Below are positions 1-7,034 of a stretch of DNA of 33,994 nt, piece by piece; the first letter of the stretch is position 1; each line of letters begins with the position of its first letter. Source of the DNA: an uncultured Cellvibrio sp. (GTDB taxonomy: Bacteria; Pseudomonadota; Gammaproteobacteria; Pseudomonadales; Cellvibrionaceae). The stretch covers positions 1-33,994 of the forward strand of contig CAMPIG010000007.1 in assembly GCA_946886255.1 (NCBI GenBank), written 5' to 3'. The notes under the pieces are model-generated. The model ran no database searches and was not told where the DNA came from. It saw only the letters and a list, made by a program, of their open reading frames with translations. The position numbers were made by a program, and so were the translations under genes.

Positions 1-3
1 CTT

Positions 4-35
4 CACCAGCCGGGGCAGTATGGGCTGGTGTGTTT
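4..35 (+). terminator. possible terminator hairpin at left edge
   Basis: CACCAGCC (4-11) pairs perfectly with GGCTGGTG (23-30) across an 11-nt loop, and a short T-rich stretch follows. It could end a plus-strand gene lying left of the window. The loop is long and the T-tract interrupted, so it is only a candidate. I see no credible coding region in 1-202. Confidence 0.3.
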
Positions 36-202
36 ATCTTGTAAAGGGAAATTAGTGGAGCTGGTAAATAATGTTGGCATCCACCCATAAAGACTGCTTT
101 CAGGCGACAGACGATTGCGGGTGCTGTCGGTAATGCTGTAGATAGTATGGAGCGATCATTCTCCGTCGACGATGAGGCATCTGATCACTCCTGAGTCCGG
201 TA

Positions 203-1063
203 TCAATGCTGTGTGTGACCCATACACTGCCCCATCACGGTGGGTGAGCCTGCACGAAATTGCGCATCCCACTCCACACGATCTTTGGCAAACAATACGA
301 TGGCCGTTGAGCCCAATTTAAAGCGACCCATCTCTGCACCCTTGGCTAACTCAATCTCGGCGGCGGGTGTTGCGACATAATCCGTAGTTTGAATCTGGCG
401 TTTAATCGGCGCCACTTGACCGGCCCAGACAGTTTCAATACCTGCCACGATCATTGCGCCCACCAACACCACGGCCATGGGGCCTATATCCGTATCAAAG
501 ATGGCGGCAACGCGTTCGTTGCGGGAGAAAAGGCGTGGGACACCCTTGGCGGTGGCATCGTTAACAGAAAATAGATCACCGGGAATGGCCACCATTTTGC
601 GCAGCTTGCCGTGATAAGGCATATGCACACGATGATAATCGCGCGGTGACAGATAAACCGTGGCGAACTTTCCTCCCGCAAATTCGTTGGCCAGGACAGG
701 ATCGCCACCCAATAATTCGAGGGTCGTATATCCCTGCCCTTTGGCCTGGAAAATTCGGCCATCAGCAATATCGCCCAATTGGCTGATGGCGCCGTCAGCG
801 GGAAAGACGATACTTGCTGCATCGGCGTCGATAGGGCGTGCCCCGTCTTTCAAGGCGCGGGTAAAGAAGTCATTGAAGCAGGCATAAGCCAGCGGGTTTT
901 CTTCTTGCGCCAATGACATATCCACGTTGTAGCGCTTCACGAACCACCCAATAAAGGTGTTCCTGATCCAGGGGATCTGTGAGCGCGCCACCCAACCGGC
1001 GGCGCGGGACAGGGCGTGTTGTGGAATCAGGTATTGCATCAGGACAAACAATTTTTCATTCAT
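203..1063 (-). CDS. psd: phosphatidylserine decarboxylase proenzyme
   Basis: Converts phosphatidylserine to phosphatidylethanolamine at the inner membrane, the last step of PE synthesis. The 286-residue product has the expected length for a gammaproteobacterial Psd. The diagnostic LGST motif is at residues 250-253; family knowledge says the chain self-cleaves between Gly251 and Ser252, and the serine becomes the pyruvoyl cofactor of the alpha subunit. The block FATVYLSPRDYHRVHMPYHG (about 133-152) carries the conserved histidines of the self-processing and catalytic site. The ATG at 1061-1063 is the only sensible start, although no strong Shine-Dalgarno is visible. The gene is divergent from the DUF2817 gene. 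In many gammaproteobacteria psd sits next to rsgA or a rhodanese gene; here those lie about 30 kb away at the other end of the window, in the same orientation. Confidence 0.97.
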   Translation of the reverse strand: MNEKLFVLMQYLIPQHALSRAAGWVARSQIPWIRNTFIGWFVKRYNVDMSLAQEENPLAYACFNDFFTRALKDGARPIDADAASIVFPADGAISQLGDIADGRIFQAKGQGYTTLELLGGDPVLANEFAGGKFATVYLSPRDYHRVHMPYHGKLRKMVAIPGDLFSVNDATAKGVPRLFSRNERVAAIFDTDIGPMAVVLVGAMIVAGIETVWAGQVAPIKRQIQTTDYVATPAAEIELAKGAEMGRFKLGSTAIVLFAKDRVEWDAQFRAGSPTVMGQCMGHTQH

Positions 1064-1212
1064 AACGACAATCTTATGCAGATTAAATTAATGGGTAGCG
1101 ATGAACACGCAAGGAGGGAGGCCGAAGATAGACTTCACCTACCGGAAAAACCCGGCCATGGTAGCAAAAACTGTCGGGTGCCAAGGAGCTCTCTGTCTTT
1201 CTGTGCGATAAG

Positions 1213-1243
1213 ATCCGGTAATTCGCTAGCCGGATGCTATGCT
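1213..1243 (+). promoter_or_regulatory. candidate extended -10 promoter with overlapping inverted repeat
   Basis: TGCTATGCT (1235-1243) matches an extended -10 (TGnTAtnnT). It would give a transcript starting near 1250, about 75 nt before the DUF2817 start codon. No good -35 is present. Inverted arms ATCCGG (1213-1218) and CCGGAT (1230-1235) sit over the would-be -35/spacer and could be an operator. A perfect 10-bp palindrome GCATATATGC lies at 1261-1270. The assignment rests on motif reading only. Confidence 0.25.
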
Positions 1244-1325
1244 AAAGCCAATGAAAACCCGCATATATGCGCCATATGTAACTCCGTCGGTCAATGTGTA
1301 GCTGATTTTCCTGGGATTCTCTTGC

Positions 1326-2438
1326 ATGCCTTTCTCTCCTGTTGTCCTGAATAAAAGTGATCTCGCCTGTTTTCCCGGGACTTATGCCCTGGCGCAAAGT
1401 CGCTGGCTGGAAGGCCTGGCTGCCAACATCGAGTTGGTAAAACAACACCTCAAGTTTCCGGTGCGCGGTGTGCAGGGGCCTCAGTTCGAGGCATTGATGA
1501 GCCGGGTGGCCTGGTTGGGGAATGAAGATGCCGGCAAGGTCATGGTGTTGATCGCGGGTACCCACGGCGTGGAAGGTCACGCGGGCAGCGCTGTGCAGAT
1601 CGATTTATGGGGGTTGATTGAGCAGCGCAAGGTGAACTTGCCGAAGGATGTTGCCATCCTGATGATTCATCCGCTCAACCCCTTTGGATATGCCTGGAGC
1701 CGGCGGTGCGACGAACAGGGCATCGATCTTAATCGTAACTTTATCGATTTTTCCCAACCGCTCCCCCACAGCGACGGTTATTCGCTTCTGCAGCCGCTGC
1801 TCAAGCGGGCGCAGACCACGGCACGCCGGCAGAAACTCTTTCAGCAGTTTGCCCATGATCACGGGCAGCGGGCTTTTGAGCGGGCGCTGAGTGGTGGACA
1901 GTATGTGGACCCGCAAGGACCTTTTTACGGTGGTGCGGAGCCGGCACACGGGCGGCAGGTCATCACCAATATCATTCAACGATTTCAACTGGACCAACGC
2001 TTGCTGGCAGTGATTGATGTCCATACGGGGCTGGGGCCATACGGGCATGGTGAGTTGATTTGTGATCACCCGCTTAACAGCCGGGGCAGCGCGCAGGCAC
2101 AGGCCTGGTACGGCGCCTGCGTGACCATGCCAGCGCGGGGTGACTCCAGCTCAGTGCCCAAGCTGGGTTTGCTGGATTATGCCTGGCACGTGTTGATGGA
2201 GCAGCGTGGCTGTTTTGTCACACTTGAATTTGGCAGTTACGGCACAGACTCCCTGTTTGATGTGTTGCTGCAAGAGCATCATGACTGGGCTAACGCTGGT
2301 CCTTTAGCGATTGACCACACCGCCAGTGCGGCCATGCGTGAACATTTTTGTCCTGGCGATGCCTATTGGCGAGAATTGGTATTGGTCAAGGCGCGCCAGG
2401 TGATTCACCAGGCATTGGCAGGTCTGGCGGCAAGCTGA
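1326..2438 (+). CDS. DUF2817 family protein, M14 (zinc carboxypeptidase)-like
   Basis: A 370-residue protein of the DUF2817 family, which is related to M14 zinc carboxypeptidases and succinylglutamate desuccinylases. Putative zinc ligands are His80 and Glu83 in the THGVEGH block and His233 in IDVHTG. The substrate-binding Asn-Arg pair typical of M14 is seen in DLNRNF (134-139). Glu301 in VTLEFGS is placed like the catalytic glutamate. No signal peptide is visible, so it is probably cytoplasmic. The substrate is unknown; an amide or peptide bond near a free carboxylate is the family-based expectation. The ATG at 1326 is used although its ribosome-binding site is weak. The gene leads a plus-strand cluster, and the next gene starts 46 bp after its stop. 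Confidence 0.88.
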   Translation: MPFSPVVLNKSDLACFPGTYALAQSRWLEGLAANIELVKQHLKFPVRGVQGPQFEALMSRVAWLGNEDAGKVMVLIAGTHGVEGHAGSAVQIDLWGLIEQRKVNLPKDVAILMIHPLNPFGYAWSRRCDEQGIDLNRNFIDFSQPLPHSDGYSLLQPLLKRAQTTARRQKLFQQFAHDHGQRAFERALSGGQYVDPQGPFYGGAEPAHGRQVITNIIQRFQLDQRLLAVIDVHTGLGPYGHGELICDHPLNSRGSAQAQAWYGACVTMPARGDSSSVPKLGLLDYAWHVLMEQRGCFVTLEFGSYGTDSLFDVLLQEHHDWANAGPLAIDHTASAAMREHFCPGDAYWRELVLVKARQVIHQALAGLAAS

Positions 2439-2484
2439 TCGCTATTCATCCCCCGGTAACACTCCCACTGGTTAACAGGTTTCT

Positions 2485-3651
2485 ATGCAGATACCCCAGC
2501 ACATCCCCAAGTCCCAGCTTGCTCCGGTGTTCAAAGCACCGGAGGGCTTCCGCTCGACGGAAGCGAACCTGGCTGACCTGGATGCTTTGGTCGACCTGGA
2601 GCAGCGGTGCTTCAGCGGCGACCGGCTCAGTCGACGCAGTTTTCGCCGTTGGCTAAGTGCTCCGCACGATATTTTCCTGTTGGTATGGAAGGAGCAGCAA
2701 CTGGCGGGCTACATCCTTATCTTGTGCCACCGGGGCACCCGGCTGGCCCGTGTGTATTCGCTGGCGGTTGATCCGGTATTTCGCGGTCGTGGCATTGCCG
2801 GTTGGCTGATGCAGTTGGGTGAGCAGCATGCGCGGGACAGCGGGCGGCTGTATATGCGTCTGGAAGTCAGCAGCGAGAATAAAAACGCTATTCGCCTGTA
2901 CGAGTCTCTGGGCTACAAGCAGTTTGGCCTCTACCACGATTATTATGAGGACCATAGCGACGCGCTGCGCTACCAGAAACGTATCCGGGTGTTTCATGAG
3001 GGAACCCAGCACAGTGCGATCCCGTGGATGTGTCAGAACACCCGTTTCACCTGCGGCCCTGCGTCGCTGATGATGGCGCTGACGTCGCTCGATTCGGATT
3101 ATCAGCCGTCCTTGCAGGAAGAGTTGCGCCTGTGGCGTGAAGCCACCACCATCTTTATGACCTCCGGCCACGGTGGGTGTCACCCGATGGGCTTGGCCCT
3201 GGCAGCGCGGTCGCGCGGATTTTCTACTTCAGTGTGGGTGAATCAAACCGGGCCGCTGTTCCTGGACGGTGTGCGTGATGAAACCAAAAAGCCGATCATG
3301 ACGGCGGTCCACAATGACTTTTGTGCACAGTTACAGGCGCTGGATGTTCCGGTGCACTATCGCGACATTCGCCAGCAGGATTTGATTGATGCCTTTCGGG
3401 AAGGCGCGGTGCCCATCATCCTGATCAGCACCTATCGCATGGACAGCAAAAAAGCCCCGCATTGGGTGGTGATGAGCGGCTTTGATGATGAATGTATCTA
3501 CGTTCACGATCCCGATCCGGAAACCTACGGGCAAACCGCAATTGACTGCCAATTCATTCCCTTGGCGCGCAGTGATTTTGAGTTGATGACCAGCTTTGGA
3601 CGTACCCGCTTGCGTACAGCGGTTATTATTCACGCCAAGGCAACCAACTGA
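2485..3651 (+). CDS. bifunctional GNAT acetyltransferase / C39-like peptidase
   Basis: A 388-residue fusion. The N-terminal half (about 20-165) is a RimI-like GNAT domain with the acetyl-CoA pyrophosphate loop FRGRGIAG (99-106) and the ENKNAIRLYESLGY block (131-144). The C-terminal half (about 172-385) is a papain-like C39 peptidase domain. Its catalytic Cys190 is in FTCGPAS, His326 in APHWVV, and an Asp in HDPD (341-344) completes a plausible triad. There is no signal peptide, ABC-transporter or membrane part, so this is not a bacteriocin-exporter C39 protein. Such fusions are annotated in Pseudomonas-related genomes without a proven role. Acetylation of an N-terminus coupled to cleavage of a peptide is an inference. 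A RimK-like ATP-grasp partner, which I recall near some homologues, is absent here. Confidence 0.9.
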   Translation: MQIPQHIPKSQLAPVFKAPEGFRSTEANLADLDALVDLEQRCFSGDRLSRRSFRRWLSAPHDIFLLVWKEQQLAGYILILCHRGTRLARVYSLAVDPVFRGRGIAGWLMQLGEQHARDSGRLYMRLEVSSENKNAIRLYESLGYKQFGLYHDYYEDHSDALRYQKRIRVFHEGTQHSAIPWMCQNTRFTCGPASLMMALTSLDSDYQPSLQEELRLWREATTIFMTSGHGGCHPMGLALAARSRGFSTSVWVNQTGPLFLDGVRDETKKPIMTAVHNDFCAQLQALDVPVHYRDIRQQDLIDAFREGAVPIILISTYRMDSKKAPHWVVMSGFDDECIYVHDPDPETYGQTAIDCQFIPLARSDFELMTSFGRTRLRTAVIIHAKATN

Positions 3652-3672
3652 CAGAGAAAACAGGAAAACCTG

Positions 3673-4401
3673 ATGTTGAAAGCGAACTGTGTGGCGGAAA
3701 CCCGCGTAACACCTTTCCCCTTTGAGTTCGCCATCCTGCGCTCGCGCCGCCGCAGTATCAGTATTGAGGTGCAATCTGCGCGTGTGCTTATTCGTGCGCC
3801 GCAGCAGGTGGCGGACAGCGTGTTGCATGATTTCTTGCGTGAAAAAACCCGCTGGGTACAGGAAAAAATTTATGAGCAACAACAAGCATTAGCAGCCGTC
3901 CCGCAACATACTTATGCGGCAGGTAGTTCTTTGCCTTATCTCGGCTATGAAATTCGTCTGGTGCTAGGCAGCGGTTCGGCGGCGCGTGTGGTGTTGCACG
4001 ATCAACAACTGCATGTGCTGTTGTCCCGCCGACGGCGCATGAGTGCACCGGAACAAGCCCGGCGACTGGTGCAGGGCTGGTATCAGCAGCAGGCATTAAA
4101 ATTATTAACGGAAAAAACTGACCGACTTTGTCTGGCCATGGGACTGCAACACATTGGTGTCAGTATTCGCGCAACGCGAACCAAATGGGGCCATTGCACC
4201 AGTCGCGGAGCCATTCAATACAATTGGCAAATTATTCTGGCGCCGGAGCCTATTGTGGATTATCTTGTCGCCCACGAAGTAAGCCATTTGCGCCATCACA
4301 ATCACAGCCGTGCTTTCTGGCAACTGGTAGAAAGTGTCTGTCCCGATTATGTGCGATGCCGCGCCTGGTTAAAGGCTAATGGCCAGCAACTGGTGCTATA
4401 G
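3673..4401 (+). CDS. YgjP/WLM-type M48 zinc metallopeptidase
   Basis: A 242-residue member of the DUF45/YgjP metallopeptidase family. The HEVSH motif (201-205) supplies two zinc ligands and the catalytic glutamate. His211 in HNHSRAFW is the expected third ligand, and the family-specific RTKWGHC block (169-175) lies upstream. The N-terminal 70 residues match the usual beta-rich YgjP start (SRRRSISIEV). No signal peptide is present, so it is cytoplasmic. The physiological substrate of the family is not established. The ATG at 3673 has a purine-rich GGA-containing site upstream. It lies 21 bp after the GNAT-C39 stop, so the two are probably co-transcribed, putting two peptidase-type proteins in one transcript. 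Confidence 0.9.
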   Translation: MLKANCVAETRVTPFPFEFAILRSRRRSISIEVQSARVLIRAPQQVADSVLHDFLREKTRWVQEKIYEQQQALAAVPQHTYAAGSSLPYLGYEIRLVLGSGSAARVVLHDQQLHVLLSRRRRMSAPEQARRLVQGWYQQQALKLLTEKTDRLCLAMGLQHIGVSIRATRTKWGHCTSRGAIQYNWQIILAPEPIVDYLVAHEVSHLRHHNHSRAFWQLVESVCPDYVRCRAWLKANGQQLVL

Positions 4402-4433
4402 GTACTCAACACAGCTGTTAGATACACAAAATT

Positions 4434-4459
4434 TAGGTGCACACAACAATAGGTGCACA
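4434..4459. repeat. tandem 10-bp direct repeat with palindromic GTGCAC core
   Basis: TAGGTGCACA occurs at 4434-4443 and again at 4450-4459, a 16-bp period. Each copy contains the palindrome GTGCAC. The pair lies 64 bp before the ATG of the DUF2750 gene and could be a paired regulator site. No known regulator is assigned. Confidence 0.45.
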
Positions 4460-4522
4460 ATTTAATTCTCGCGGTGTTGTGTAAGCATTTCCGAATCCTG
4501 AACAAACAAAGTGTCTGCCATC

Positions 4523-4888
4523 ATGACTGAACTCAGCGATGACTTTAGTGAAAACATCGACCGCTTTATTGTCGAGGCTATGGAAAATGGTTGCGTCTGG
4601 GGCCTGCAAGGTGAGGAGGGCTGGGCGCTATGTGCATCAGAAGATTACGACGATATGGATGTGATGCCGCTCTGGTCCCAGGAAGCTTTTGCACAATTTC
4701 ATTGCCGCGATGAATGGGCCGGATATGCACCGGTAGCGATTGAACTGGAAGAATTTCTGGAAGAATGGTTGCCCGGCATGCATGAAGATGTCCTGTTGAC
4801 CGGGGTCAATTGGAACGACGATCTTGAAGGTGAGGAGATGGAGCCACTGGATCTGCTCGAAGAGTTTGAACAGGAACTTCAGGATTGA
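4523..4888 (+). CDS. DUF2750 domain-containing protein
   Basis: A small, very acidic protein of 121 residues from this ATG. An in-frame GTG at 4511 would add four residues (MSAI), and neither start has a convincing ribosome-binding site. The block NGCVWGLQGEEGWALCASED and the following VMPLWSQEAFAQ are characteristic of DUF2750, a family that often occurs alone or beside immunity-like genes and has no assigned activity. The C-terminus is dominated by Asp and Glu. There is no signal peptide or membrane segment. The stop is 12 bp before the DUF4105 gene, which suggests co-expression. Confidence 0.85.
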   Translation: MTELSDDFSENIDRFIVEAMENGCVWGLQGEEGWALCASEDYDDMDVMPLWSQEAFAQFHCRDEWAGYAPVAIELEEFLEEWLPGMHEDVLLTGVNWNDDLEGEEMEPLDLLEEFEQELQD

Positions 4889-4900
4889 CCGCCGTTCACG

Positions 4901-5755
4901 ATGAACACAACTGCCTCTGTTGCTCGCCGCCTGCTAGTCCGAATCCTGCTCGGGTTTTTACTTCTATTCTTCATGTATCTTTTTTCTCGCACACCAACCC
5001 ATGAGGGTGAGTGGTCGCCTTTGCAAACGCGTTTACCGCAAGTAGAGTGGCGACAAGAAGGCGCGACTTCCTCTTACCACATCGACAATCTGCGCGATTT
5101 TCGTTACAACGCCGATGGCAGTGTGCAACGGGCCGACTATCGCGCCGCTGACTTTTCTCCGGCAGATCTACAGCAGGTGTGGTTAGGCATCTCGCATTTC
5201 GGTGGTTATGGTCTTGCACACACTTTTTTAAGTTTTGAATTTAAACACGATCAGTTTCTATCGGCCTCGGTAGAAGCGCGCCTGCGTCCCGACCAAAATT
5301 ACAATCCTTTTCTGGGGTTGTTACGTCAATACAACAAGATGGTTGTACTCGGCACTGAAGCTGACATCATCGGATTGCGCACTCACATTCGCAAAGAGCG
5401 CGTCTTGCTGTATCCACTGCAACTGACCGAGCACGAGCGTGACTATCTATTCAATGCGATGATGGTCGATGCGCAACAGATTGCGCAGCAGCCGGATTTT
5501 TACAACACCTTGCTTGATAACTGCACGACAAATTTATTAAAGCATGATCCGAACTACCATTTTTATACCAGCTTATTGGACTACCGCTTATTGCTGCCCG
5601 GCTATTCCGATGAAGTGATGCAGGAAAAAGGTTGGTTAACGGCCGAAGAGCCCATCATTGATCTGCGCGCAAAAGCGCTCATCAATGCTGAACTAATGTC
5701 TCTTGATGCAGAAGATTTTTCGCGTGTTATCCGCCGCCGGTATCAGTCTGAATGA
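4901..5755 (+). CDS. DUF4105 (Lnb N-terminal periplasmic-like) envelope protein
   Basis: A 284-residue protein with one N-terminal hydrophobic segment (about 12-30, LVRILLGFLLLFFMYLF), most likely a membrane anchor or uncleaved signal that places the rest in the periplasm. The rest matches DUF4105, the domain also found at the N-terminus of Lnb-type proteins and thought to have a papain/NlpC-like fold. His107 in LAHTFLSFEF and Cys208 in NTLLDNCTTNLL are the residues expected in a Cys-His pair. The enzymatic activity is unproven. No C-terminal beta-barrel or membrane domain follows, so this is the short form. It is the last gene of the 1326-5755 cluster and converges on the minus-strand unknown gene, with 2 bp between the stops. 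Confidence 0.85.
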   Translation: MNTTASVARRLLVRILLGFLLLFFMYLFSRTPTHEGEWSPLQTRLPQVEWRQEGATSSYHIDNLRDFRYNADGSVQRADYRAADFSPADLQQVWLGISHFGGYGLAHTFLSFEFKHDQFLSASVEARLRPDQNYNPFLGLLRQYNKMVVLGTEADIIGLRTHIRKERVLLYPLQLTEHERDYLFNAMMVDAQQIAQQPDFYNTLLDNCTTNLLKHDPNYHFYTSLLDYRLLLPGYSDEVMQEKGWLTAEEPIIDLRAKALINAELMSLDAEDFSRVIRRRYQSE

Positions 5756-5757
5756 CA

Positions 5758-6108
5758 TCAGCCCGCGCTGGATGCATCCTCGTTCGTCACGCCGAACAAA
5801 TAATCATGCAGGATATCCACTTGGTGGCGGGTGACATGCTCTTCCAGCTTGCTGAGCGTATCGCAGATGGGGGTGATGGCCGGTGTATCGTTGGTGCGAT
5901 AGTCCTGCGTTGTTAACACAAACGCCTGTGAATCGGACAGATAGCGATTGGTAATGTGGCTGTAAACCTTGCGTTGTAATTGCAACACGCAAAAATCAAA
6001 ATCCATGCACATCCGCATAAGATTGGGATAGTTGGATTCCTTGCGATCAATGAAACGAATTTCCCTGCTGCCAAGCAGTTCTTCGGTTTTGAGTGATTGG
6101 TTGGGCAT
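5758..6108 (-). CDS. hypothetical protein
   Basis: I do not recognise this family. From the ATG at 6106-6108 the product is 116 residues; an in-frame TTG at 6135 would add nine. It is soluble with mixed charge, has no signal peptide or membrane segment, and contains several cysteines and histidines without a metal-binding spacing. The N-terminal part contains RFIDRKESNYPNLMRM, and a likely helical stretch (SKLEEHVTRHQVDILHDYLFG) is near the C-terminus. It is kept because it fills the gap after DUF4105 with a complete reading frame and its sequence looks protein-like rather than like an antisense shadow. It could be a species- or family-restricted gene. Confidence 0.6.
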   Translation of the reverse strand: MPNQSLKTEELLGSREIRFIDRKESNYPNLMRMCMDFDFCVLQLQRKVYSHITNRYLSDSQAFVLTTQDYRTNDTPAITPICDTLSKLEEHVTRHQVDILHDYLFGVTNEDASSAG

Positions 6109-6433
6109 AGTGTTAGGGGCTGACCTTTCAGGCAAGTGCTATTGTCAGGAGTAGTTTTATAGCATGGGACCCGTTAAAAATGCAGCCCTGACAAGCGCGG
6201 CGAATAATGGATGCTTTTTGTTGTCCCTGAAGGTGCGAGTTCGGTGTCGCAAGGGTGCTGAATCCTACAAAAACACTAGCTTGTATACCAGCCTTTGCAA
6301 GGATCAGGCGCGCCAGATAGCAACGTTTGCACCCTGCGCGTGAAGCTGGTCACAATTTCCATGATTGCTGTGCCCGACAGTAGCTCGGCCAGCGCTGTGG
6401 ATATCTGAATACAATTTATACAGGAGATGTTGA
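6109..6433. other. intergenic region between divergent genes
   Basis: No convincing gene is seen. The region must hold the promoters of the minus-strand unknown gene and the LEA14-like lipoprotein. TACAAT close to the lipoprotein start could be a -10, but it lacks a matching -35. CAGGAG just before 6434 is a good ribosome-binding site. Confidence 0.5.
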
Positions 6434-6952
6434 ATGCCAAATCCACGTGGATTTTTCAGTTTGATTGTGTTGTCCTTTTCCCTGCTGTTACTGGCCGGTT
6501 GTGCTGCATTTCAGTCTGGCCTGGAAAAACCAACGGTTAAAGTGACCGGTTTGCGCTTGCTGCCGTCTCAGGGCGGTTTGAATCAACGCATCGGGGTCGA
6601 CCTGGCTATCCTCAATCCCAATGATCGGGATTTGTCCCTGCGTGGAATCTCTTATACGATTGGCATCGAAAACTTCTCCGTGCTCAGTGGTGTTACCGAT
6701 GATGTGCCGGTGCTAAAAGGTTATCAGGAAACGCCGGTAAGCCTGGAGGTATCTGCCAATATGCTGCAAGTCGTGCGCTTAATTGAATACTTCAGCCGCG
6801 CCGGTGTTAAAGACAGCGTCAATTATAATTTTGATGCGAAGCTGGACTTCAGCGCACTCTTGCCTGCAATGCGCGTTAAGGAAAGTGGAAGCATTCCTTT
6901 GATACAAGATGGAAGGCCGCAAGGTGGAAAGTCGCACGGCGCGCGACCTTAA
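6434..6952 (+). CDS. LEA type 2 (LEA14/WHy-like) lipoprotein
   Basis: A 172-residue lipoprotein. The N-terminal hydrophobic segment ends in LAGC (20-23), a good lipobox, so Cys23 should be lipidated. Residues about 33-160 look like the water-stress/hypersensitive (WHy, LEA14) beta-sandwich. The pattern VKVTGLRLLP, then VDLAILNPNDRDLSLRGISY, then the paired strands around ETPVSLEV, is typical. Bacterial homologues are found near topoisomerase IV genes and are usually called desiccation-related, but the function in bacteria is not settled. Position +2 after the Cys is Ala, which favours outer-membrane localisation by the Lol rule. An 82-bp gap separates it from parC. Confidence 0.88.
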   Translation: MPNPRGFFSLIVLSFSLLLLAGCAAFQSGLEKPTVKVTGLRLLPSQGGLNQRIGVDLAILNPNDRDLSLRGISYTIGIENFSVLSGVTDDVPVLKGYQETPVSLEVSANMLQVVRLIEYFSRAGVKDSVNYNFDAKLDFSALLPAMRVKESGSIPLIQDGRPQGGKSHGARP

Positions 6953-7034
6953 TTTGCCCCTGTGTTGTTATCGTCCAGCGCGATGAAACAACGAGTAGCG
7001 AATAAAAAACTATACCTTTGATTCAGGATATTTC

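Noticed and set aside
2485..3651. Bacteriocin/RiPP export locus, because of the C39 domain
   Set aside because: No ABC transporter, membrane segments or double-glycine precursor in the neighbourhood.
4511..5755. Toxin-immunity pair from DUF2750 plus DUF4105
   Set aside because: DUF4105 here has an anchor and no toxin delivery domain; the adjacency alone is not enough to claim it.
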